Below are positions 1 to 7,564 of a DNA stretch of 12,634 nucleotides, piece by piece. The stretch's first letter is position 1. Each line of letters starts with the position of its first letter. The notes beneath the pieces are model-generated. The model was not told where the DNA came from. It worked only from the letters and a program-made list of their open reading frames with translations, and ran no database searches. The stretch covers positions 1 through 12,634 of the forward strand of contig JANBPU010000267.1 of NCBI GenBank assembly GCA_027575805.1. The letters are read 5' to 3'. Both the position numbers and the translations under genes were made by a program. This DNA is from Mycoemilia scoparia (lineage: Eukaryota > Kickxellomycota > Kickxellomycetes > Kickxellales > Kickxellaceae).

Positions 1-23
1 CAGCCTGATTCATCTCTCCAAAG

Positions 24-1082
24 ATGAACCGACAGCAATCTATCCAGCCTTTTAAAGGCAGAAGCCAGCAACATAAGCAGTCTTCTCAGGGCAAAAAGCA
101 GCAAACTTCCAAGCCTTCTCAAGGTAGAAAGCAGCAACGCAACCAGCCTTTTAAGGCTAAACAGCAGCAACTTACCCAGCCTTCCAAGGGCAAACAGCAG
201 CAGCATGCCCTGTCTTCTCAGGAAAAGCCACTTGAACTAGTGAAAATGGAATGGTTCCTATCATTCATTTATCTGGTTCTTTTTGCTCTTACTGGCAAGT
301 CTGATGATATTGATCAGGTTGCTAATATGCTTGAACAAGTTTGCAAGAATGCCCAGGCTCTTGTTGCTGTGAATGGAAATGTCATGCACCATTTGTCTTA
401 TCTTCAAGGAGCTGCTGAGTCACTTACTGACCAAGTCAGAAAGGCAATGGTGGAAGCTCAAAGGCCAAGAGAATACCATAGCCAACCAGGTGTTCCCAGA
501 CCTAATGTCAACCTAGCTGGACTCAGAATAGAATACTTGGTCAAGTTGTATGATTGTGGACATGCTTCCCTGACTCACTATAACTTCACCAAAAAGCCAA
601 AGCAAAATGAAGGAAAGCTTTCCAGTGGATATTATCAATTGTGGAAAACAATCTATGATCAAGGAACAATGATCATGAAGGCTTTTTTTGCAAAAGAGAT
701 TCAAGATTCCATTGACAATGAAGGCCTCTATGAGCATTTTTCTGGCCTACCTCATTTTAAAAATGCTGAGGAGTGTCATAATCTAGCTTTAGAAGCCCAA
801 AAGGTCAAAAAAATATTCAGCAAGATTTTTGCCAATGGAAAGCCTCAAAAGCATATTGCTACTGGTAAAGCCAGTGCTAGAATTTGGGCAAGGAGCTCTA
901 TTAGCTATGCAAATGGCAGTGAAGTCCATATCAACCATCTCTTGAGTGAGATGGTTTATTTCCTTGGAAAATGTAAAGGAAAGTCAGAATATGTGGAAAA
1001 GTTGGTTGAATGGTTCAAGAAGGAAGAGCATTTTGGATACAAAGGATCCAATAGCCACCTGTCTAACCAACTTCAACAATAG
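24..1082 (+). CDS. Gln/Lys-rich 11-residue-repeat protein, unknown function
   Basis: I do not recognise this 352-residue protein. The start is the first ATG after an in-frame TGA at 6-8; the stop is TAG. Residues 8-62 are five tandem 11-residue units of the type QPSKGKQQQHA, with a sixth partial unit. They are highly basic and Gln-rich, and the repeat shows at DNA level as a roughly 33-base period. A hydrophobic stretch follows at about residues 76-90 (EWFLSFIYLVLFALTG), which could be one membrane helix or a buried core helix. The remaining 260 residues look globular, mostly helical, Lys-rich, with scattered Cys and His but no recognised metal or catalytic motif. There are no internal stops and no intron is needed. 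It is richer in G+C than the AT-rich DNA downstream, and an inverted-repeat element begins 80 bases past the stop. A host protein or a mobile-element (gag-like or accessory) protein are both possible; I cannot choose. Confidence 0.75.
   Translation: MNRQQSIQPFKGRSQQHKQSSQGKKQQTSKPSQGRKQQRNQPFKAKQQQLTQPSKGKQQQHALSSQEKPLELVKMEWFLSFIYLVLFALTGKSDDIDQVANMLEQVCKNAQALVAVNGNVMHHLSYLQGAAESLTDQVRKAMVEAQRPREYHSQPGVPRPNVNLAGLRIEYLVKLYDCGHASLTHYNFTKKPKQNEGKLSSGYYQLWKTIYDQGTMIMKAFFAKEIQDSIDNEGLYEHFSGLPHFKNAEECHNLALEAQKVKKIFSKIFANGKPQKHIATGKASARIWARSSISYANGSEVHINHLLSEMVYFLGKCKGKSEYVEKLVEWFKKEEHFGYKGSNSHLSNQLQQ
45..209 (+). repeat. five tandem 33-bp units coding 11-residue Gln/Lys repeats
   Basis: Five consecutive 33-base units encode QPFKGRSQQHK, QSSQGKKQQTS, KPSQGRKQQRN, QPFKAKQQQLT and QPSKGKQQQHA. 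The sixth unit is partial (LSSQEK). Positions G/A5, K/R and the QQ pair are the most conserved. The units have diverged at synonymous and non-synonymous sites while keeping frame, which suggests that the protein repeat is maintained. Confidence 0.85.
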
Positions 1083-1161
1083 AAGTTTGTTCTGGATCAT
1101 TAACATTTTATTGATACATCTGAGTGTCACTATCTTTGCTTTTTCTTTATTTTTAACACAG

Positions 1162-1281
1162 GGGTGATAGTTTTTGAAGGGCATATTTTGCTGGTCAACA
1201 CCTGTAAGGGTTATCACAGCCAAATGAGTGATCAACATTGCTCATCATTTAATGGTAGTCCTTTAAAAGCTATTGCTCATA
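1162..1281. mobile_element. MITE-like inverted-repeat element, diverged copy A
   Basis: The left end GGGTGATAGTTTTTGAAGGG matches the left ends at 1461 and 4531. The right end (about 1258-1281), read in reverse complement, is TATGAGCAATAGCTTTTAAA, matching the same terminus with several changes. The element is about 120 bases, has no coding capacity and begins 80 bases after the stop of the upstream gene. The left flanking TA seen in the other copies is absent (CAGGGG instead), so this copy is older or its end has been altered. Confidence 0.6.
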
Positions 1282-1332
1282 TATTTCTGCTGTTTAAATA
1301 TATAGTTATAAAAGCATTTATTATGAAGCAGT

Positions 1333-1400
1333 GAAATTTTACTAGTGATCAATTATAAAATAGATAGTTTAGGACATGTCCAATATTATTGATTTTAAAG
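1333..1400. repeat. hairpin repeat related to 4631-4711
   Basis: GTGAAATTTTACTAGTGATCA followed by ATAAAATAGA matches GTGAAAGTTCGCTAGTGATCA and ATGAAATAGA at 4631. Both are followed by a GGAC...GTCC palindrome (here GGACATGTCC at about 1372-1381). The GTGAAAGTTTACTAGT core also occurs inside element copy B at 1484. This looks like a diverged internal piece of the same element family. Confidence 0.45.
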
Positions 1401-1459
1401 TAATCTAGTGCAAATAGATTTAATAACTTTTATTTAAATATTGAAGTAATAAAGATAAT

Positions 1460-1580
1460 ATATGGGTAATAATTTTTGAAGGGTGAAAGTTTACTAGTAA
1501 AAATAGACATCCATTTTACTGTAATTATACCTATAATCAGTGGTCACCAAAATTCACCCTTCAAAAATTATTGCCCATAT
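1460..1580. mobile_element. MITE-like inverted-repeat element, best-preserved copy B
   Basis: The left end ATATGGGTAATAATTTTTGA continues with AGGGTGAA. The right end, in reverse complement, is the same 28 bases except C for T at position 8, so the terminal inverted repeats match at 27 of 28. The element is about 121 bases with no ORF. If it is taken to start TGGG and end CCCA, TA lies on each side, fitting the TA target duplication of Tc1/mariner-type transposons. That superfamily assignment is inference. It would need a transposase supplied from elsewhere, as none is present here. Confidence 0.8.
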
Positions 1581-1582
1581 TG

Positions 1583-2320
1583 AGAAGAGAGCTATGCTAT
1601 TTTTATTTATTTATTAGTAGGAAATGTATATATTTTCCCTAGATGGCCTGGAATGGTAAGCTTCTCTGCTGGTTTCCCAAATTAAATAAATCAATCAATA
1701 AAAATTGGTAGGCAGATTAATTATAATTTTGACTCTCTAGGTTTAGAAATATTAGTAATCATTACCTTTTCATAGTTGCCTTAGTAATTAGATGGCAGAG
1801 TATTCAACTAATTGGTTAGTAGAGTCATTAAAATATTTGCTCTATTTCCTAACTTTGATATGTTGAAACTTTGCACTGTTTCAAATATATAATATGCAAG
1901 GATATTTGATATAGTATTAAAGAATAAGATACTAAGTATATGAAAATAAGACTACTAAAGCAAAAGTCTATCCTATGGCTTTGTTTGTATTTATAGATGT
2001 CTCTACTATTATCTGGCATGTCTTGCTGCCATCATAGATTCTGTGATGATTTCATGTAGCATAGCCAATCATCATTTTGGGTATGCTAAGGTCCCTTGTA
2101 GTTACTGTGTGGGCTGGTTATCTCCATAGCTCATTTGTATTATCACAACAGATAAAAATAGCTTACTTTATTTAATTTAATAGTAATTGGGAAATGTTCT
2201 TTGATATATATTTTAATATAAAGGTTCTCAAAGGCTTGTTAATTATATAGATTACTTTATACTTTACAGAGTAAATACCTTTTGCTAGAAAATGGTCATC
2301 CTTCATAAATAACTATCTAT
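1583..2320. other. AT-rich intergenic region, no gene seen
   Basis: About 740 bases between the element cluster and the 3' end of the minus-strand gene. Stops are dense in all frames and I see no RNA gene or convincing splice-linked frame. It probably holds only 3' untranslated sequence of the flanking genes and decayed repeats. Confidence 0.6.
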
Positions 2321-2321
2321 A

Positions 2322-2327
2322 TTTATT
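2322..2327 (-). terminator. AATAAA polyadenylation signal of the 2395-4185 gene
   Basis: On the minus strand AATAAA lies about 68 bases past the TAG stop at 2395, after a T/A-rich stretch. Position and context fit a eukaryotic 3'-end signal. Confidence 0.4.
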
Positions 2328-2394
2328 TTAACCATTCAAAAAAAAAAGAAATACATAACAAAAATTATACAAAATTGCAAATAAACTTTTAGAA

Positions 2395-4185
2395 CTAAAC
2401 AGAAATATATGAAACAAGCTGATAAATTTTTTCAAAAATTTTTTCAGAATCATTTCCAGTTTGAAACAAAAACTCACATCCATAATAATGTTGTTCAGAT
2501 GTAAAATCCACATGGTATTTTAACCATTTACTTAATACTTCTATATGAGAAAACAACTGGATATTTCCCAAAGGCTTTTCATGATCTTCATTGGCATTCT
2601 GATTGTGGGCAATGTAATATTTTCTTATAATGTACAACAGAATGGCACAAACACCAATTGCTGTTTTAAGATCATGTTCAGTTACCATGTTGCCAGAAGT
2701 TGATGTAGTGGTAGTAGTAGCAGTAGATGACTGTGCCTCATATTGCTGTTGTTGTTCTTGCTGTGTTTGGAAATTTCTAGTATAAGCCAATCCCAAAGCA
2801 AATTTTGAAATGAATGCAGCAAGATATTTAAGACCATGAATCCAGTTATCCAAATTAAGTCTTTTTGTATGTGCTTTTGTGCCAACCAAATGAGGATGTT
2901 GTGATGCAAAGTCTAATAAGTATTCACAAATGATATGCTTGATGTAGTATGCTGCTAACCATAACTCCATTACCTCATCACTGCACCCACCATTGCAAAT
3001 AGAGTCTGCTGAGGATGTCTCATTTAATGGCAGCTGATCATTGGTTATTTTTTGCCATTCTTCCTCAATGATGCATTCTAAAATTTGAAATAAATCACAA
3101 TTTAGATAGTAGCTCATGATTTTTTCATAGGTTTTCTGTTCTTTACTGACCCACTTGGTTAAAAGTGAAGATGGAGTCAGTAAAGTAAGATCCTCTATAT
3201 TTGTCAAGACAGTTTTTTCTGCTGGTGATGGTGTTGCTAATGAATATGGCTTTTTGAAATTCAATTCCATGGTGCTAAGCACTGAACATATATTTACCAA
3301 TGTGTAACACTCAGATTGCTCATTCTTATTTTGAAGAGTGACATAGATTGTCATTTTTGGCAAGAATGAGAATGGGCAGGTCATGAGTGATGGAAGCGCC
3401 ATTAATGGTGGTGCAGGTTGTACTGGAACATTTGTATGATTAGCGACTCCTGGAAGGGTAGTTTGGAGCAAATGCATTTCAAAACCTGAATTTTCGTCAA
3501 ACACTCTTCCCTTCATAGCACCATCATTCCAACCAGTATTGACTGTTTGAACTCTTGCTGCACCACTTGAGCTTTCAGCATTGGTATACATAACCATGTC
3601 AAAGTTATCAGCAGGAGCATTTTGTGTGGGACAAAAAGCAGGATTTATAATACCATCGGGTGTTTTATGAGTCTCAAAATACCCCATGGTATCTGACATA
3701 GAAGCATAAGGAGTTGACTTGGAAAAAGAGTCTTGCCTGTTTCTATTGTTAGTAACAGAGTTGACTTCAGCACTTATATCAAGGTTTAGACCATCTGTGA
3801 AATTTTAAGAAGACAGGATCTCAACAATACTCTGTCCCTGAGGGTCCTGTTGGAGTTCAGGTTGAGAGTTGGAGTCCTCATAAGTAAGGACAAACCCAAA
3901 TGGCAATTGAGCAGTAGATCCATTCGGTGGCTGTTTGACATAGCTTGGCATACTCTGGCACTCAATATCATTGCCTTGCGACAATGAGGGATCTTGATTT
4001 TGGTAATACTCGTCCATCAGTTGTTGCTGTTGCGTTAAAAAAGCATCCAACTCATTATGATTAAAGCATGGTGGTCTTTTGCCTTCTTGGTCACATTCTT
4101 CTAGTACCTTTTGCTGTTGCTCTTTTCCTTTTGATTTTGGGAGATTATGACATCCCTTGTTGGGATTTTGGTCAACACTCTCCAT
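2395..4185 (-). CDS. large unknown protein, two frames split by one TAA or a 36-base intron
   Basis: This is not a recognised family. Reading from ATG 4185, 126 codons run to a TAA at 3805-3807. The very same frame then stays open for 35 codons to an internal ATG (3699) and on for 434 codons to TAG. Removing 3795-3830 (GTATTG...TTTCACAG, 36 bases, containing the TAA) keeps frame and joins ...PQGQ to NGLNLD..., giving about 584 residues. The N-terminal part is hydrophilic and Gln/Pro-rich (TQQQQ). The middle has mixed hydrophobic blocks. Near the C-terminus a QTQQEQQQQ and poly-Thr linker separates two helical, Cys/Trp/Tyr-containing segments (for example AIGVCAILLYIIRKYY, possibly membrane-associated). 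Alternatives are two proteins, stop readthrough, or a single nonsense mutation. Coding is confident; the gene structure is not. Confidence 0.65.
3795..3830 (-). other. candidate 36-base intron
   Basis: Donor GA|GTATTG, possible branch CTTAAA, acceptor TTTCACAG|AT. It holds the only in-frame stop between the two halves of the 2395-4185 gene and its length is a multiple of three. Splicing creates an Asn codon at the junction. Very short for a fungal intron, hence the caution. Confidence 0.4.
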
Positions 4186-4272
4186 TTCTAAAGCTCATGT
4201 AATGATTAAATAAATATAGTATTAAAGAAAATGAAAAAATATCTTTACCCAAATGGTTAGGAGCGGTTTATC

Positions 4273-4280
4273 TTATATAT
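4273..4280 (-). promoter_or_regulatory. TATA box of the 2395-4185 gene
   Basis: Minus-strand ATATATAAGATAAAC lies about 90 bases upstream of ATG 4185. A GTAAAGA...CTTTAG pair between them could be a 5'-untranslated intron of about 58 bases ending just before the ATG. Confidence 0.4.
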
Positions 4281-4530
4281 CAACAAATCAAAGGCATTTC
4301 AGCGGATAATAATAAAAAATCCAAATTACTTTTTTTGATGGTTTAAAAAATAGTTGGGGAAAAATAAGCAAATGGCAAATATTTATTTTTGTGAATGCGA
4401 GTAGAATAATAACAATAACATTATCAATGCACTCAATCATACTACATTTTTTTGAATAGCTTTTTGTGTACAAAAACTTCAATCCTGCAGGAAATTGAAT
4501 ATAAAAATGCATCAATGCTAACCGCAGACA

Positions 4531-4627
4531 TATGGGTAGATAATTTTGAAGGTCTAATTTTTACTAGTAGGCCAGTTTATGCTATCATGTATACTTTGCT
4601 TTAGCCCTTCAAAAATAATCACCCATA
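4531..4627. mobile_element. MITE-like inverted-repeat element, copy C
   Basis: The left end TATGGGTAGATAATTTTGAA and the right end, in reverse complement, TATGGGTGATTATTTTTGAA carry the same terminus as copy B. TA lies on both outer sides of TGGG...CCCA. About 97 bases, no ORF. The inner TTTACTAGTA motif is also shared with copy B. Confidence 0.7.
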
Positions 4628-4630
4628 TAG

Positions 4631-4711
4631 TGAAAGTTCGCTAGTGATCAGGCATGAAATAGACAAGAATAGGACCTCAAGTCCTACCCCAATCACCAGT
4701 CATTTCATACC
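4631..4711. repeat. nested palindrome abutting element C
   Basis: GTGAAAGTTCGCTAGTGATCA begins two to three bases after the right end of copy C. A stem TAGGAC-CTCAA-GTCCTA (about 4670-4686) sits inside a wider imperfect inverted repeat (GGCATGAAAT against ATTTCATACC). The left half is homologous to 1333-1381. It may be part of a larger parent element of which copy C is one arm. Confidence 0.5.
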
Positions 4712-4719
4712 CGGCCTTT

Positions 4720-5122
4720 AAGGGGGGAGGAGATCGTTTTTGCCTATAGCCTTGTGAAATCTGCACATATGGGAAGATGTCACATCTTTATAGAGAATAA
4801 AGTGCAGCCTCCTATCACTAGATCTTTTAAAATTTATATGAATAAGTATCACTACTAACAAACCCCAGGAAATTATATACATGGATAATATTACTAGTAC
4901 AGCACTTGGAATTTGCACATTTCATTGCTAGTATTACAAACAATTAGTATTGAAACAGATGAATGACCTCAAGACTTCAAAGTAAAGGTGATTTATGTAT
5001 TGAAAACCCATAGAACAGGCTGCAGATAAAAATTGTTATAACGGTGTAGCTGTATTGGTTCTCTCTCACATTGCCGAATGTGGGTATAATCCTTAGTAAG
5101 AAAACACTAATACTGAGTGGGT
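4720..5122. other. intergenic region, no confident gene
   Basis: It holds a minus-strand open frame (4718-4918) with no ATG at its head and no other support. I see no RNA gene. It probably contains the 3' flank of whatever ends at 5123. Confidence 0.4.
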
Positions 5123-5242
5123 TTAGAGGTTATCCATGATTTCGCGTGGTATAGTAGGAGAATCAGGTCTATCATCTTGGGGCTGAGTGGTTGGAGTTCT
5201 TTCTCCAGTATTATATATGACGAGATGCTGCATCCTTAGAAG
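5123..5242 (-). CDS. candidate C-terminal exon
   Basis: Directly after a CGCCGTAG acceptor-like site the frame is open for 39 codons to TAA, encoding a hydrophilic tail: QHLVIYNTGERTPTTQ, then PQDDRPDSPTIPREIMDNL. The Pro/Asp/Thr-rich composition is far more protein-like than the surrounding AT-rich sequence would give by chance. It has no start codon at its head, so it must be spliced to something upstream, most simply the open stretch at 5366-5599. The linking donor is not settled: GTGGTC in phase 0 joins to CCGTAG, and GTGCAT in phase 2 joins to CTTCTAAG. Confidence 0.35.
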   Translation of the reverse strand, partial: LLRMQHLVIYNTGERTPTTQPQDDRPDSPTIPREIMDNL

Positions 5243-5365
5243 CTACGGCGAATTGGATTACTACTTTAATGGGGGTGGTTATAGTTGACAGGGATGTGTT
5301 TTAAGAAAATGAAAAAATACAACTAAAACACAAGGAAACTGATATAATGTTGAAGATAATGATTG

Positions 5366-5599
5366 CTAGGTGGGTGGGGAGATATTTATAGCATCCTCGG
5401 ATATGCACAGATAACCATCCTTTTCGACCACAGGGCAAAAATGTGATGATAAAGATAATGGTGATAACTCCGCTACAAGATTGGAGGGTGCTTCATTGGC
5501 TTGTTGCTGGGTGTATGCAACCATGTAAATCGTTAGATGGCTCGAATCATCTCTCGGATAATGATCCAGCCAGCTGTTCGTTAGTTTGCTTAAGAGATA
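5366..5599 (-). CDS. candidate internal exon, unknown protein
   Basis: An open stretch of 77 codons without an initiating ATG at its head. It follows TCTCTTAAG and AACTAACGAACAG acceptor-like sequences and ends in TAG. The translation is hydrophilic and balanced: NSWLDHYPRDDSSHLTIYMV, later QQQANEAPSNLVAELSPLSL and VVEKDGYLCISEDA. The same bases in another minus frame read as a hydrophobic stretch with two stops, and the plus strand has a 64-codon shadow. I prefer this frame on composition only. It may be a cytoplasmic tail joined to 5123-5242. Confidence 0.35.
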   Translation of the reverse strand, partial: YLLSKLTNSWLDHYPRDDSSHLTIYMVAYTQQQANEAPSNLVAELSPLSLSSHFCPVVEKDGYLCISEDAINISPPT

Positions 5600-5771
5600 T
5601 CACATGGAACAGCTTAGAAATCCGAAATAGAAGATAACAATGCCATTTGCAGTGTACCGTCCTTGTGTAAACTAGAGTGCGCACAAGTTTGTTGCCACAC
5701 CACACAACTGCATATGTATTTACGTTATTCCGATAGGAAATCCGACCTCCTATTGTTTTAGGGAATTTGCT

Positions 5772-5987
5772 TCAATGTAAGCCCTTCAAACAAGGGACGG
5801 AACGTCGGCAATTGCTTATTTTATAGACTTGGCGGCAATAGCTATTGTAATACAGTGGCTCAACTTCTACAAGAATGGTAACAACAGCAAGCAGCATGGC
5901 AACACTGACTATTGTAAAAAGAAATAGAATCAGTCCATTATGAACCGGAATACTCGCCACTTGTACATATCCACTATCTCTCCATAG
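5772..5987 (-). CDS. candidate exon with one membrane helix
   Basis: After a TACATTGCAG acceptor (branch-like CCTAAAT 34-40 bases upstream) the frame is open for 71 codons to TGA. It contains a strong hydrophobic helix (LILFLFTIVSVAMLLAVVTI) followed by EVEP and a Cys/Arg-rich tail (CRQVYKISNCRRSVPC). A further GT...AG pair with a good branch CTGAT (donor GTACAAGTGG, acceptor ACAATAGTCAG) lies inside, so the helix may be partly intronic. A possible first exon starts at ATG 6137 (MHMNVEQKIYLLPKWRYKNH). The exact structure is unresolved. Confidence 0.3.
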   Translation of the reverse strand, partial: LWRDSGYVQVASIPVHNGLILFLFTIVSVAMLLAVVTILVEVEPLYYNSYCRQVYKISNCRRSVPCLKGLH

Positions 5988-6120
5988 CTGCAATGTATTG
6001 AAGAGGGGAGGGAGGTAGAACAATATTTAGGCAGGCGGCTGGGGATATCTACACATTGAATTCGCCACCCTCTCCCTGTGATTCTTATATCTCCATTTTG
6101 GTAGTAGATATATTTTCTGT

Positions 6121-6420
6121 TCAACATTCATGTGCATATTCCGCTTTGTTCCTCGACATCATGCATGGTATTCTCCAAACAATTGGTAAATATCCTATTT
6201 TCGCTCTTGATCTTATTTTGGTGCAAATCAAACATCCGCCACGACCAGCTTTATTAAAAACCTCCTTCACAAGCACACGTGTGGGTGTAGATAATGCACA
6301 CCTATTCTGAAAGTCTGTAGTAGGCAGCCGTTGCCGATTGTTTATTGTTGCCGTAGTTTGAAGATATAATGGTTATTTGCTTATTCTAACATACTTCATT
6401 GGATGCTGCAATGACTGCAT
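6121..6420 (-). CDS. candidate two-exon small basic protein
   Basis: ATG 6420 gives MQSLQHPM and then a good donor AA|GTATGT at 6394. An acceptor TTTCAGAATAG at 6302 restores phase 2 and joins to CALSTPTRVLVKEVFNKAGR, GGCLICTKIRSRAKIGYLPI and a tail ending AEYAHEC before TGA 6121, about 68 residues in all. The downstream frame is in fact open from 6372 (83 codons), so a longer exon is possible. Three Cys (CLIC plus a later one) and many Arg/Lys are visible; no family is recognised. A 20-base CT repeat lies about 30 bases upstream. Intron length is 93. An alternative is that this is an internal exon of a larger minus-strand gene running to 5123. Confidence 0.35.
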
Positions 6421-6448
6421 AGTTTTACCCTGCAAAGTCTTTGAGCTT

Positions 6449-6468
6449 TCTCTCTCTCTCTCTCTCTC
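6449..6468. repeat. (TC)10 microsatellite
   Basis: Uninterrupted TC repeat on the plus strand, GA on the minus. It may act as the pyrimidine/purine tract of a promoter for the minus-strand candidate gene beginning at 6420. Confidence 0.8.
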
Positions 6469-6573
6469 ACAATACATATGAGCTAAACATACATATTTAT
6501 AAGCACAGAAAAGTATGGTTGTTTGGCAATTACAAACAAATACACATTATTGATAACATTGGTGAGGATTACA

Positions 6574-7186
6574 CTACAATGTTGGTAGTATCAATTGTTG
6601 TCTGGTTTCATACGGAATATTATAATCTTTTTCTTTTCTATTATCAGAACCAGGTTTACTGCTCGGTCAAAGATCACAAGGCTTTAGACAAAATGTGCTC
6701 TCGGGAGTTGCATATAAAACGGCAGATGGTTGAGCCAAAATCTGATGAAGGCCCACTTCTACCCATCATAGACTCGATCATTATCAAAATCTTGTCGTTT
6801 TACCAAAAAGATAATAAAAGCTGCAGCAATGATTTCTTTCTAGAAAACATCTGAGTAAAAACTATTAGCCATTGATGACGTTATCCATGCTATTCTTTGT
6901 ACGTCGATTTGTGCATAGTTTGCATACTTTTTCAGGGTTCAAAAGTCCGGGATGCTGCAATCTTGGCTGTGGCAATGCACTTGTTATAGCTTGCTTTTAC
7001 CCATGGTCAGCTTATGCAGATTTTTGAACGGAATGTCCCTTAAACCTCAGCCAAACACTTATTCGCTGAGACTCACTCACCTTGTGCGAAAATTTGATCA
7101 TGCTGATTACTATACATCTGGTAATCATGAATTGCACCTCCATCAACGATAGGAATCTGTATTCCCTCATCTAATCCAGTTATCAT
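6574..7186 (-). CDS. candidate four-exon single-pass membrane protein (about 101 aa)
   Basis: Model: exon 7186-7077 (ATG; MITGLDEGIQIPIVDGG... ending ...QIFAQG), exon 6961-6928 (LQHPGLLNPEK), exon 6839-6763 (KEIIAAAFIIFLVKRQDFDN ending VYDG) and exon 6658-6574 (KPGSDNRKEKDYNIPYETRQ, then QLILPTL and TAG). Phases agree at every junction. Donors are GTGAGT, GTATGC and GTAGAA; acceptors are CCAAG, TTTTCTAG and GAGCAG. A GGCTAAT branch precedes the second acceptor and a CTATAAC branch the first. The product would have an acidic 50-residue N-terminus, one short hydrophobic helix with flanking KRQ, and a charged tail, placing the basic side in the cytosol. No family is recognised. The weakest junction is the first: the nearer CCACAG acceptor instead gives a 46-residue protein ending AKIAASRTFEP. 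Confidence 0.4.
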
Positions 7187-7378
7187 GATAGTGGCATAGA
7201 TAGTTTATTAATGATTTAACCAAGTAGAGATAATATAATTTAAAAAGAAATGGGGGATGAATGATAATATTAAATATGGTTAATTATTTGATCTCATAAA
7301 GTAAAGCAAAGCAATATAGATTTTGTGAATTTGCCATTCACTCATCAAAATATTACATTATATTATAATATTGTTGTT

Positions 7379-7564
7379 TCATTTCTTTCTAAGAGCTTGG
7401 CTACCAGATACAGCGCAAAGAAAGCCGGGTATAGCTATAGAGCCGTGATTATCAAACCCAGGAATAGGGAATGCCACAGAAAACGTAGACATTGCTAGAA
7501 GAATAACAATGCAAATAACGAAAATGAATGAGGCAAACGAAGAGGCGGAAAAGTTGGTTTTCAT
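7379..7564 (-). CDS. small secreted peptide precursor (61 aa)
   Basis: The start is the ATG in ACGAAATAATGAAAAC, a good eukaryotic context. A longer frame would need a TTG start. The N-terminus is a textbook signal peptide: MKTNFSASSF, then a hydrophobic core SFIFVICIVILLAMSTF and a likely cut near FSVA|FP. The mature part is only about 30 residues, with a near-duplicate IPGF motif (FPIPGFDNHGS and IAIPGFLCAVSG), one Cys and a basic end (LRKK). It resembles small secreted peptides or effectors in general form; no named family. A GTATCT donor at 7411 just after FLCA allows an alternative in which this is a signal-peptide exon of the downstream minus-strand gene. Confidence 0.5.
   Translation of the reverse strand: MKTNFSASSFASFIFVICIVILLAMSTFSVAFPIPGFDNHGSIAIPGFLCAVSGSQALRKK

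Noticed and set aside
513..1238. Open frames on the opposite strand and in other frames over the 24-1082 gene
   Set aside because: Shadows of the real gene, with unlikely starts and composition.
2395..4185. A ciliate-type code in which TAA/TAG mean Gln, suggested by the in-frame TAA
   Set aside because: The 489- and 352-residue genes contain many Gln codons, all CAA/CAG, with no internal TAA or TAG. Stops of all three kinds sit at sensible gene ends. The standard code fits.
4718..4918. Minus-strand 66-codon frame with a hydrophobic N-terminal half
   Set aside because: It begins at GTG, not ATG. The first ATG (4882) has no promoter context, and the composition fits AT-rich noncoding DNA beside repeats.
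6441..6854. Plus-strand 137-codon frame
   Set aside because: Its start falls inside the TC microsatellite and the first half is repeat and AT-driven. The part from 6648 is antisense to better exon-like minus-strand frames. A TATTATCAG acceptor at about 6640-6648 leaves a small chance of a plus-strand exon.
6888..7025. Plus-strand 46-codon frame (MLFFVRRFVHSLHTF...) and a V-R-D-A-A-I-L-A-V-A frame beside TTTTTCAG
   Set aside because: Short, without a partner exon, and antisense to the better supported minus-strand exons.
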